DNA of 64,000 bases, from contig CAJNOJ010000182.1 in NCBI GenBank assembly GCA_905250025.1, forward strand, positions 62,001 to 126,000. Direction: 5' to 3'. The stretch's first letter is position 1, and each line of letters begins with the position of its first letter. Of the stretch, positions 10,820 through 21,698 are shown in pieces. Position numbers and translations under genes: made by a program. Source of the DNA: Adineta ricciae (Eukaryota; Rotifera; Eurotatoria; Adinetida; Adinetidae). A model generated the notes under the pieces. That model was not told the DNA's origin and did not search any database. It worked only from the letters and a program-made list of their open reading frames with translations.

Positions 10820-13122
10820 GATCGTGATCGTATTTCAACATAATTAAATTATCCTCTTTACAATCATCCACTCTTTTGCTATAGTATTACTCAATATTGA
10901 TTCAGACTTCATTCAAAACTATTTTCTCGTCCTAGCAATCAACTTATCTTACGCTTGTCAGAGATGTTCTAGCCTTCGTAGCTAGACTTATTTAAGTGTT
11001 ACTGAAACGTCCAAAAATATTTTTATTTTCTAAACCTTACTGAAAAATATAGCTGAAGGTAAGAGAAAAAACCAGATATGTATCTGTATGTATGGCGAAC
11101 AACATATCTATTGCCAGAAACGCCAAGCAAAGAGACTCTAAGCAAATTTAGTTTGGATTTCAGAGAGAAGTCGCGTCCTTGATTTGTTTTATAGGTATCA
11201 CAAATAGAAATGACATCAGTATTATCAAGGTAACTTTTTAATGAGATGAAAATTAAGAAAAGAGTGGATAAATGAAAATCTCGCTATGTCAAAATAAAGT
11301 TCATGAAATTTGTTTTCTTAATCATCTCTAGCTCACATGACATTTCCTGAAACGATCATAAAACAGTGGAACACCAAATATTTGTCAAAAACTCATTTCA
11401 CACCAGATTGTATTCACATATTTCATCGATATTATCCTCTATACAAGATCTAATATCGAATCATCCATAAACGATATCATCGTTTATTGCTATATTTCAA
11501 AATACGACATCCCAAACAACAATCGAATGGAAGTTATTAAGAAACAAATCTGTCGAAAACCTATTCAGTAATAGCGCTGCCACGAAATTTCTTTTGAAAG
11601 TTTTACATTCTTCGCTTCTGTTTTACGCTTCAACAGCGATTCTATATGTATGTTGATGATGTTTCATTGTGAAAAATTGAAAATGTTTTATAATGTTAGA
11701 GTTTGCCATTTGTGTCTGATTGTAATCTGAAAAACCGTGCTTCGTGTTTGTTTTCGAAAGTATATGTTAGTTTCACAGAATAGAAGCGTTTTGTCATTTT
11801 CCTCTGCTCTTACTGTTAGTAGAAGAACTTGAACATTGTAGTTCCATTCGTTTCATAATTTATTGCAGAAAGCACAGAGTAAAATCCTATGGAACGATAT
11901 AACATATAGCACGCATTACATAAAATACTATCCTCCACAGCCAGATAATAAATCGGATGCTATGTTTGTTCTTCGTTGTAAATGTTCGCATATGTATGTC
12001 ATGGTTATTGTATTGAAAGAAACTAATCGGCAGTTATCTGTTAACAGAACTACAGGTGTTTTAAAGTAAGATATTACAGCGTTCTTGTAGATTCGATGAT
12101 TGTCTTAAAAGTTATCTGTTTGGGGATATCGAAAAGCGGCTTAACTTGTCCAATAACCTAAACCCCTTGTTTCCCAAGAGAATCGATAACATTTGTTTTT
12201 TCGAAGGTTTTCCACGTTTTCTTATTTACTAAAATACCATGGGGGAATTAATTCATCACAATGAATTCACAACAAATTGTTAGAGAATCTCGATGAAGGA
12301 GCTATCATTCTACTTATGTGAAAGAGAGCGAATGTTCTAACTCAGCCTTCAACACAAGAAACATATGCATTATAGGAGTGCCACTTTAACTTAACTTTAA
12401 GTGTTCCAGTTCAAGTTAACGTCATTCTTGCGATAAGCCGTAGTTCACTTTTATAGTTTGTGGCTTTAAAAAGAAATAAAAGATGATGTGACTGGTTTTT
12501 CTGGTCGAGAACCGATTATTTTTTCTTTTCTGATTTATCTATCATCGAACAAGATTTGAAAAATGAAACGAGCACACTGAAAGATGGTGCATGAAGCTTT
12601 CAGGAAGCTACGTAGTGAAACTTATTACAATCATGTGTTTCATTTACTAAAAGACGTCAAATAGCGCAAAATAATCAGTGAAAACTGACCTGGTGGTATT
12701 TAGTGTTCTCGAAAACAAAACTTACATAATCAAAATAAATCTCTAATGTAACCTGTAGAGTTTTTTATCTTTCACTATACTTTTTAGCTAAAAAAATTAA
12801 TTTAGAGGTGTCAATTTCTTTAGAAGAAAATCGAATCGGCTTGCAAAGGAGTCAAAGGCATAAAAGATTTCGTACTTTGAATTCTTAAAATTACCATTGT
12901 AAATGTCAAAACAGAATTCAATGAGCATGCGTATTCTAATGCCATCTTTCTGCGCACACCAACAATTCGTAACTGCTGAAATAGTTACACGTCATTTGTT
13001 TTCGTCAAAAACATATATAACTACATCATCACCATGAGTTACTACTCATAACGAATAAAGTCAAACATTTTTCATCCCTTTCAGTCTCTACAGTACGCTG
13101 TGCTGCACGATTGACATACAAC
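10820..13122. other. Gene-poor region, right part
   Basis: AT-rich, no recognised gene. A 68-codon open frame at 11863-12069 follows a possible acceptor but matches no family I know. The last part should hold the promoter of the F-box/LRR gene. Confidence 0.4.
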
Positions 13123-16100
13123 ATGCACACATTTTCCACATTACCCGTCGAAATTGTTTATCGAATTATGGATCATCAAAATGAGCTGACACTATTTTGC
13201 TCAATGCAAAATATTTCCCGGCGGCTCAATCAGATCCTGAGCACCTATGAGCCATATCGAGTAAGTTTACTAAGCACCTTAACACTCTTGTTGGTTGTTC
13301 TACATGTAAGCCTAATGGTATTTGAAGTTGTAAGTTTCCTCATAGAATGAGGTAAAGTAATCTCATAGTCCCCATCTAATTTGATCGAATGAGACAATCG
13401 CAGTGTGCAGTCATCTGAAATCAAGCATTCCTCCACTCTCTCGCCTTTCTCCTATGTATGTTACACTATTCGATACAAAAGTGTATCAACTATCACTTTT
13501 GTTGAAATTCCCCAAATCAAGCAATCTAATCTCCACAATTTCAGGGTCTATGCCCATATTCATTCTCACCCTCACCCACATAAAATCCAACTCCCACAAA
13601 TCATAAAAGAAGGGCTTCTATTTCACTGGACGACGCCCTCAAAAGAAATATCTCTCTACAATCAATAGCTATTCATAGTAATATTCTACTCGATCACCTT
13701 ACCGTAATCTCCTCTCAATATTGCCAACACAGTACTTCTTCTCTGAACTCAATCTTTCCTGCGCAACAACTTCCATCATCATTCACCCCTAAAACTCACA
13801 TCCACATCTGAGTGCTGCGTACAGATCGTCCCCCAACATCACTATTCCATATCACACATATACAATCAGAAGTATCACCTAACGTTCTCTTTACTACTTG
13901 CCCTATTTAAAATACATTACTTTATTGTAGACACTCAGCACACTAAACCTCCAAGACCGCAGAATTCGTGCTACAGGCACACAACACATTGCGAATGCGT
14001 TGCAAATGAACACGGTAATGTTGATCTGATTTCACAGAAGGTGAAGCACTCAGTTTCTCTCATACCTACAGACACTCACCACGCTACACCTCGATTCGAA
14101 CATAATCGGTGATGAAGGGGCACAACACATTGCGGACGCATTGCGAACGAACACGGTAATATTGATCTCATCTCAGGGAAGGTGAAGTACTCAGTCACTC
14201 TCACACCTACAGACACTCACCACGCTATATCTCGCCGGCAACAGAATCGGTGATGAAGGGGCACAACACATTGCGGATGCGCTGCGAACGAACACAGTAA
14301 TATCGATCTGATTTCACGCAAGGTGAAGTAAACAGCCTCTCTCACACCTATAGACACTCACCACGCTATATCTCACCGGCAACACAATCAGTGCTGAAGG
14401 AGCGCAACACATGGCGGATGCACTGCGAACGAACACTGTAATATTGATCTCATCTCAGGGAAGGTGAAGTAAACAGCCTCTCTCACACCTACAGACACTC
14501 ACCACGCTAGACCTCCAATTTAACGGAATCGGTGCTGAAGGAGCACAACACATTGCGGATGCATTGCGAACGAACACAGTAATATCGATCTGATTTCACG
14601 TAAGGTGAAGTAAACAGCCTCTCTCACACCTACAGACACTCACCACGCTAAAACTCGATTCGAACATAATCGGTGATGAAGGGGCGCAACACATTGCGGA
14701 TGCGTTGCGAACGAACACGGTGATATTGATCTCATTTCACGGAAGGTGAAGTACTCAGTCACTCTCACACCTTCAGACACTCACCACGGTACATCTCCGC
14801 GGTAACAGAATCGGTGGTGAAGGGGCACAACACATTGCGGATGCGCTGCGAACGAACACAGTAATATCGATCTGATTTCACGCAAGGTGAAGTAAACAGC
14901 CTCTCTCACACCTACAGACACTCACCACACTAAACCTCGACTCGAACACAATCAGTGCTGAAGGAGCAAAACACATTGTGGATGCATTGCGAACGAACAC
15001 GGTAATATTGATCTCATCTCACGGAGGGTGAAGTACTCAGCCTCTCTCACACCTATAGACACTCACCACGCTAGACCTCCAATTTAACGGAATCGGTGAT
15101 GAAGAAGGACAACACATTGCGGATGCATTGCGAACGAACACAGTAATATCGATCTGATTTCACGCAAGGTGAAGTAAACAGCCTCTCTCACACCTATAGA
15201 CACTCACCACGCTATATCTCACCGGCAACACAATCAGTGCTGAAGGAGCAAAACACATTGTGGATGCGCTGCGAACGAACACAGTAATATTGATCTCATC
15301 TCAGGGAAGGTGAAGTACTCAGCCTCTCTCACACCCACAGACACTCACCACGCTATATCTCGCCGGCAACAGAATCGGTGATGAAGGGGCACAACACATT
15401 GCGGATGCATTGCGAATGAACACAGTAATATTGATCTCATCTCAGGGAAGGTGAAGTAAACAGCCTCTCTCACACCTACAGACACTCAATACGCTAGATC
15501 TCGGCTGGAACGAAATCGGTGATGAAGCGGCACACCAGATTGCGGATGCATTGCGAACGAACACAGTAATATCGATCTGATTTCACGTAAGGTGAAGTAA
15601 ACAGCCTGTCTCACACCTACAGACACTCACCACGCTATATGTCGCCGGGAACACAATCAGTGCTGAAGGAGCACAACGGATTGCGGATGCATTGCGAACG
15701 AACACAGTAATATTGATCTCATCTCAGGGAAGGTGAAGTAAACAGCCTCTCTCACACCTACAGACACTCACCACGCTAAACCTCAAGTGGAACGGAATGG
15801 GTGCTGAAGGAACACAACACGTTGCGGATGCGTTGCGAGCGAACACGGTAATATTGATCTCATTTCACGGAAGGTGAAGTACTCTGTCTCTCCCACACCT
15901 ACAGACACTCACCACGCTAGATCTTGGCAATAACCAAACCGGTGCTAGAGGAGCACAACACATTGCGGATGCGTTGCGAGCGAACACAGTAATATTGATC
16001 TCATTTCACGGAAGGTGAAGTACTCTGTCTCTCCCACACCTACAGACACTCACCACACTATATCTCGGCGGTAACAAAATCGGTGATGTAGGAGCACAAC

Positions 16101-16345
16101 GCATTGCGGATGCATTAGAAACGAACACGGTAATATTGATCTCATTTCACGGAAGGTGAAGTACTCAGTCCCTCTCACACATACAGACACTCACCACACT
16201 AAACCTTTGCGACAACGGAATCGGTACTGAAGGAGCACACCGCATTGAGGATACGGTGCGTAGGAATGCCGTAAGACCGATGCTTTGTTGGAAGAAATTT
16301 CGAATATCTGATTTATCTAATTCTTAGAGCATCAATGTGGTGTAG
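13123..16345 (+). CDS. F-box/leucine-rich-repeat protein built from 17 tandem LRR exons
   Basis: Exon 1 (13123-13260) encodes an F-box-like segment: FSTLPVEIVYRIMDH...SRRLNQILSTYEPYR. After a 670-nt intron come 17 LRR exons of 84 nt, from 13931-14014 to 16187-16270, each flanked by GT...AG introns of 57 nt. A terminal exon at 16328-16345 encodes SINVV and the stop. All joins are phase 0, giving about 527 aa. Each exon gives one 28-residue ribonuclease-inhibitor-type LRR, consensus TLTTLxLxxNxIGDEGAQHI plus ADALRTNT. Family knowledge suggests a protein-binding horseshoe, possibly a ubiquitin-ligase substrate adaptor or NLR-like sensor. The direct join of exon 1 to the first LRR is inferred; an additional exon in the long intron is possible. 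Confidence 0.75.
13931..16270 (+). repeat. Tandem array of 17 LRR exon-intron units, period 141 bp
   Basis: Unit starts fall every 141 bases (13931, 14072, 14213, 14354 ... 16187), with no net length change over 16 intervals. Each unit is an 84-nt exon plus a 57-nt intron. Introns fall into two main types, GTAATATTGATCTCATCTCA and GTAATATCGATCTGATTTCA, which mostly alternate over units 2-10, suggesting a two-unit higher-order repeat. Exons differ mainly at the exposed LRR positions. Confidence 0.93.
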
Positions 16346-18063
16346 ATCTCGCACCGGATGGAATGGGAGGACACGTGATAGTTGATCTGGTGACTCTTTG
16401 CGTAGAAAGGGTGCTTTTTGATTGAGAACTTAGTCGATATCATTTGGTGTGTGATTTTGGTGACGGTGAGAAGTAGTGAAGGAATAGAAAATTAATTTTG
16501 TTGTGAGAAGTGTATGTGACCTGAATGAGAATGCTTTTTGTTGTGGGAAAATATATGTGGAATAGCGGTAGTGAATGTTTTATTTGCGGAGGTGTAACAG
16601 AGCAGTGTTTGACGGAAGAGCTGTGATGGTACAATGCGTTTAGGGAAGGTTCTCTTGGTTCGGAAGTTTTTCCTGAAAGTGTGTGAGTGACAAGACAACA
16701 TTACTGCAGACTGCTTGACTCTATTGGAGATTGAATAGAATTGAATCGACAGGAGTACAGCACGTATGCATTTTACATATCAGATCTCGTAAAAGCGATG
16801 TGATCAGACCCTGGTACATTGAATGGGAACGACGTTTCATTAATATCTAGCTGTCTCATGCTAGATTCCAAAGCCTAAATGTATTGAGAGCTTGATGATG
16901 AAGTGTTATGTTTGTTTGTAATTTTTTTTGGAGAGAGTAGTATGTATCCGTTATCTATGAATTCTGTGGTGCATTGGAAAGAAATAATGTGTTACAGAGT
17001 GACTAAAATGGCACAGTGAAGAGAGACTGGTCAAAAAGTAGCGCACCGAATCGCGCTGTTAGGTTAATGATTTCCCACGATCAGTGTAGTCTGAGAAGAA
17101 GTGATTTTGTCGATTATGATAAGCTCCATTCACTCTCAGTGTTGATCCATAATAAAATATCAGGGAAGTATTTGCTGCAACATTTTATCGCGGAAAAAGC
17201 ACTGGAATATGCTCTCGAGCTTGTTTGTATTTTATTCTGATAACAGGGTTTTTCGTTTATGGTTTGCTTACATCGAAAATCTCTACACTGCTTGAAACGA
17301 TAGCAAATTTGAGGCCGTAAGAAAAGCGGAGGATAACCAGTTTTACAAATTTTCTCAGTCAGATTCGGACTGGTACATTTGATATCTAATGATAGTCAGC
17401 TATTGTACCCTTGCTCTAAGATTTATCTTTCGAATAGTGACAAAACTGAAACCAGTCGGTTGTGCATCATTCAACATCATAGCCTGTGCGCTGAGATATT
17501 ATATATTCATAGCGTTCCTTAACATTACACTGCGTAAGAAAACGTACATTTCGCTTGATTCGGGTACCTGTCCTTGAGTTCTCTGCACGTATCGGTGATT
17601 GAAACCTCGCACGAAAAGATGATCTTTGAAGAGAAGCGGATTTTGGCTATCTGAAGTCACTCCATGCTGATTTTGTGTCTGTAGTGTTGCTAGGTTTTGA
17701 GATGTATCTGAAATGATATGCATATATACCGCCTTTTTGCAAGGGATTAACCGTACTTATATCTTTCTTTTTTAGAAAAAGGAGGACATGTTTAAAAGTG
17801 CAAATCCATACTAGTCATTTATAGCGAACTTCTGCTTCCTGTGAACAGTGATTGTCAGTCTGGAATATAGAACAATTAAAAGCAACACAAGTAGTCCTTT
17901 GACTTTTTTCAAGACTGCGAGGCGAATGAAGATCAGTCTTTGGGGCCCTTTTCAAAGGTTATATTTCTGTCTGTTTTTGCATAAAACGCACATAAGACTA
18001 TTTTATTTTCACTCAGTGGCTCAGTCGAGGGCATAGCGAGCCTGCCTCGACGAACGTTACTAG
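16346..18063. other. Intergenic DNA
   Basis: Region between the LRR gene and the right duplication copy. Several 60-75 codon frames on both strands (for example 17016-17240 plus, 17499-17723 minus) have no recognised domain. No RNA gene or repeat recognised. Confidence 0.4.
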
Positions 18064-18117
18064 TTTATTAGGATAAATGAAGCTGACAGAGACATCATGA
18101 AGGAATTCACAGTGTAT

Positions 18118-19195
18118 CTATGCAATAGTAGTATTAGGTTGGGGATGAAATAAAGTTCCAACAGGTATTACTTTATTGAGCAGCATTCTTCTTAGGAAAA
18201 TATTCTTTAACTGTGGTGTCATCCATACCATTCCTACACTCAAGATTACCATCGACACTTCAAGATCGAGCCACATAGTACGATTGAGTAATGGATGCTC
18301 AAAGTTAGTGATCAATAAAATGAAGAGGAATATTACAGTTGGAAGGCCAAGTGTGAGTAGTATACCGACACTGACAATTATACGCTGCACTGCTACCAAA
18401 TCTCGATTTTGTCGCTGTTTCACTATACTTGTTTGATGCGCCGAATGATTTCGAATGAACAGAGTGATTCGCGTGTAAATCATTAGCAAGCAAACTATTG
18501 GTATTCCATAAGCATTAAAAGAAGACCACATAGTAACGCGAAAATTGGTAAATTGAATCATGCAGTAGTAATCGTTTGGTACATAAGTTATACCATGCCA
18601 TATAACAACTGGGGACATGAAAAGAAAGCCTGCCGCTAACTGAATAGGAGTGATGATCAGATAAAACCAATATAGTTGAACTCGCTGGTAATTATGGTAC
18701 ACAATGCGAAACAGACGATACAATGCCTAGAAGTAAAAGTATCTATAGCATTCTCTCATGAATATACCTATATTTGGAAAAGTAAATATAAAATAGTTGA
18801 TAGTTTTCAGAATCTGATGGGTATTGGCGTCTTCGCTAGCTACTCACTTGGATAACGAAACTGTTATACGTAGCACAGCAAATTGATATGATAGAATAGC
18901 CTTTGAATATGCATAAAGATCTGTTAGTACTAAAATCGACTCCATACATATCCCCGATCAATGTTTGCGTGTTGTTTACAATGAGTATTGCCATGAAGAT
19001 CAGTATAAAAAAATAGATATTAGCTGAAAGTACCAAAGTAACTTTTTCTGTACGTTTCATTCCACGATGATAATGGTAAGAGTGATATGCTATACCAATA
19101 AGTACTATGCAACAAATAATCAAAGTAATTGAACCATGAACAAGAGATATAATACTGAGAATATAACCAATTAAACCACGACCATACTCAACCAT
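18118..19195 (-). CDS. Class A-like 7TM receptor, duplicate copy B
   Basis: Same structure as the copy at 5766-6843: exons 18848-19195 and 18118-18726, intron 121 nt, 318 aa. About 36 residues differ. Many lie in and near the second extracellular loop (YYCMIQF against YYCYFEF), in TM5 (WSSFNAYG against WSASNAYG), in TM6 and at the C-terminus. Both frames are intact and both keep the splice sites, so both are probably functional. TM3 again ends in LYRLFRIVY, with no DRY. Ligand unknown; the spread of differences near the likely binding pocket suggests divergence in ligand preference, which is inference. Confidence 0.8.
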
Positions 19196-19818
19196 TCTTG
19201 AAATAGGTTTTTTTCGCAATAGTCTAGAACAAAAAAATGAGCTCTTGATCCAAAAAGATTTGAATGTCAGTGTAATATGGAGAGAAGCTTTCCCTTTTAT
19301 CACATAAGAAATACATAATAAATATATAATCATCTACTTTGCCAGGTACTGGAAAGTAATGTCATATTCTGCTTCGAGTTACCTTCTGAAAGCAGCTAGA
19401 CTAGATTACAATGAGCTTCTTTTTATTACATAAAATCATTTGACGCAGCAGGCGGTGTATCTTCAAGGATAAAAGTGCATCCGCTACACGCCAAAAGTGA
19501 CATGATTACTTCTGATCGATATTACTATCCAAGAAACGACTGCAGAATTAAATTAGAAAAGTTCTGTTCAACGTCGTTTGTTAATTGCTCTGCGAGAGAG
19601 AATAAGTTTGATTACTATTAACTTCTCTTCTTAGCTAACTGTAATTCATGAAGTATATGTGATTATTGGCATGTATTTATTTAAAAAATAATTAAAATAC
19701 AAATTAGTAATAATCTTCGAGCAATAAAAAGTCTTTTTTCGCAGTCTTCTATTATGAAATCAATTACATATAATTCAACAAATTGCAATAAGAGAAATGA
19801 TAATGAGTAGTTAATGTA
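19196..19818. other. 5' flank of GPCR copy B
   Basis: Counterpart of 6844-7683 without the G-rich insertion. AT-rich; no gene. Confidence 0.6.
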
Positions 19819-20058
19819 CTATTGTAACGATGAAGCTTTTCTTGCTTCCGATGGTCTACTTCTTTTCCTCTTTGTGCCTACTTCCACAGTTGTCGCTCCT
19901 GGTGGTGGCTTGTGACGTTCTAGCCGGATAAACATTCCTATGACATGCTTGCAAACATAATTCTTAAGAAGTGAAGGACAAATGCACATTATTATTCTCC
20001 ATTCTTCGAGTGAAGGTGAAAAGTTAGTTGTAAAGAGAGAATTCGGCCGAATTGGGTG
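19819..20058 (-). pseudogene. 3' exon of a SWIM zinc-finger protein, copy B
   Basis: An 80-codon open exon follows an acceptor-like AG at 20059-20060 and ends at the TAG at 19819. It reads LEEWRIIMCICPSLLKNYVC, then KHVIGMFIRLE and a basic tail (KRKRSRPSEARKASSLQ). The CxC...CxH pattern is a SWIM zinc finger. The rest of the gene is not found upstream, since homology between the copies stops near 20118. It is therefore a truncated remnant carried by the duplication. Confidence 0.6.
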
Positions 20059-20118
20059 CTATTAAATGTATTGCTCTTTTTCTAAGAGAATGCAGCTTAT
20101 ATACACAAAAAAGGATGG

Positions 20119-20678
20119 GAGATTTCAAAGATAATAAGAGGAAAAAGAAAGTATTCAACACAAATGCATAACACTATAACGCTTGGATTCTTCTTGCTCT
20201 TTATACACATGATTTATTGCTCATTTAAATACCCTTTAAAGACAGGGTTTTGCCTGTATATTTCGTCATAAATCAATCTGCATTTCTATCTTTTAAAAAA
20301 ACTTTATAAAAACGTGTGTTTATGTAGAACATCGTCTAGCATGTCTCTATACAGACTACAACGCTGCTGACAACGATTTTAGATGAGCAGTTCTTTTTAT
20401 CTGAAAGTCAGTTCTCTTATATTTATTATCTGTTACTGGATATCTGAATAAAAATAGCCTAATTACAATCCAAATTGTGCCGAAAGACTCTCTGATAAAT
20501 GCTTTAACAATCACCCGTCTCATATAGAAATCTGTGTGTTTTGAAATACCAGAGAGCACCCGGGGCCCCTTAAGGGCCCAACCGTCCTCAAAGGGTTAAA
20601 TATTTTCTTAACTATGAGCACTTGTGACTTGACCTTCACACAGTCGAATACAAAAAAAAACAGTTAGGTTGTTCTTCT
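20119..20678. other. Intergenic DNA
   Basis: Non-coding spacer. CACTTGTGACTTGACCTTC near 20620 resembles the interior of the hAT-like MITE at 10714-10819 and may be a fragment of that family. Confidence 0.4.
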
Positions 20679-21533
20679 TTATTCATGCCATGGAGCTTGA
20701 GCACCACGTGATCTCAAACGTCCTGTAAAATAATTGACGAAGATCTGGTTGAAGAATTCGATAAATTCATTGGAAAGATGTTGAAAGTCAATGCATCGCT
20801 TGTTCGCATTGAACTGATACCAATTTGTATTGAAGTTCATATTAAGATCGAAGAATACTTCAGGAATTTCATAAGATTTGTCAAGTTTTGCTAAAAGCTC
20901 TTGCTCTGCAATCAACTGATTGATTGTTGTTGCTTCAAGAAATAGATCTAAATGTTCGACCGAATCGGGTGCCTTCGGACTTAAATAATGAACGATATGA
21001 ACCATAGCAACGATGACCTCTTTATATAAATTTTGCTCATCTGTGATTACTGAGTCAATAAAGTGACCAGCAAAATTGCGAATAAATCGAATTAGCTGAT
21101 AAACACTCATTTCTGTTGATGTTCGAATATAAGAATGATACTTCGCTGTCTCTTCGAATTGATGAGAATGTTTGCATTTTGAATTGAATGAGCATGTCCG
21201 TGTTTTATACCACGATGAACAAAGATTCGCTTGTCGATAGTTGGTTTGATGTTCACGGTGACACTGATCGGATGTTTTCGTACATTTACCATCTCTAATC
21301 ATGTAGTAACAAAGACGATGGTCCCAAAGAGCTATTTCAGATGCTAATGTATTCTTGGCTGTTTCGTAGATGTATATGAATAAAAGAAGACCTTTTTCTA
21401 AACGAGCGAAATTAACTTTAGCTTTATTTGATCGTCCTTCATAGAAATTAGCTGCATGGGTGTGCTCATCAAGTTTCAAAGCATTTGTCTTCTTTGTGAT
21501 TTCATCTGTTGTGGTTATTCTTCTCGATGCCAT
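20679..21533 (-). CDS. Tandem CCCH zinc-finger protein
   Basis: Single-exon frame of 284 aa from the first ATG (MASRRITTTDEITKK). Two CCCH fingers lie around residues 75-125: C-x8-C-x6-C-x3-H (LCYYMIRDGKC...QCHREH) and C-x8-C-x5-C-x3-H (LCSSWYKTRTC...KCKHSH). Such fingers usually bind RNA, as in tristetraprolin and related regulators, but the 18-residue spacing and the first finger (x6) are not the tristetraprolin type. The C-terminal ~150 residues are helical and unrecognised. The upstream neighbour on the same strand, the ART-LRR gene, ends 165 bases away. RNA binding is inferred from the fingers. Confidence 0.75.
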   Translation of the reverse strand: MASRRITTTDEITKKTNALKLDEHTHAANFYEGRSNKAKVNFARLEKGLLLFIYIYETAKNTLASEIALWDHRLCYYMIRDGKCTKTSDQCHREHQTNYRQANLCSSWYKTRTCSFNSKCKHSHQFEETAKYHSYIRTSTEMSVYQLIRFIRNFAGHFIDSVITDEQNLYKEVIVAMVHIVHYLSPKAPDSVEHLDLFLEATTINQLIAEQELLAKLDKSYEIPEVFFDLNMNFNTNWYQFNANKRCIDFQHLSNEFIEFFNQIFVNYFTGRLRSRGAQAPWHE

Positions 21534-21698
21534 ATGTAAAAGGTAGAAGTAAGCAAAAGTAACATAGAAATATTTCAAGCTACCGCATTTGTCTTGCAGT
21601 TTAACCAATGAGATCGAATATGAGTAATATTTTATTTGTTTTCAAATGACTCATTTCCTACATCAAATGACAACAGTTGCTTTAGTCTGATTCGATTA

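Larger units (their letters stand above)
18064..20118. repeat. Segmental duplication, right copy
   Basis: Matches 5712-8373 in direct orientation, starting at TTTATTAGGATAAATGAAGC and ending near ACAAAAAAGGATG. It lacks both insertions of the left copy and so shows the empty sites. It carries an intact GPCR gene and the SWIM exon. Confidence 0.9.

Noticed and set aside
11863-12069. 68-codon frame as a lone exon
   Set aside because: Acceptor-like sequence upstream, but no recognisable family, start or partner exon.
13405-13668. 87-codon plus-strand frame as an extra exon of the LRR gene
   Set aside because: Preceded by an AG, but its translation has no LRR or F-box pattern and direct splicing of 13260 to 13931 keeps the frame; left as intron.
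13931-16270. CRISPR-like or satellite array
   Set aside because: Regular spacing suggested it, but the 84-nt parts translate to perfect LRRs in one frame with GT-AG introns between them.
16440-16701. Minus-strand frames after the LRR gene
   Set aside because: His/Ser-rich low-complexity translations without a start context or domain.
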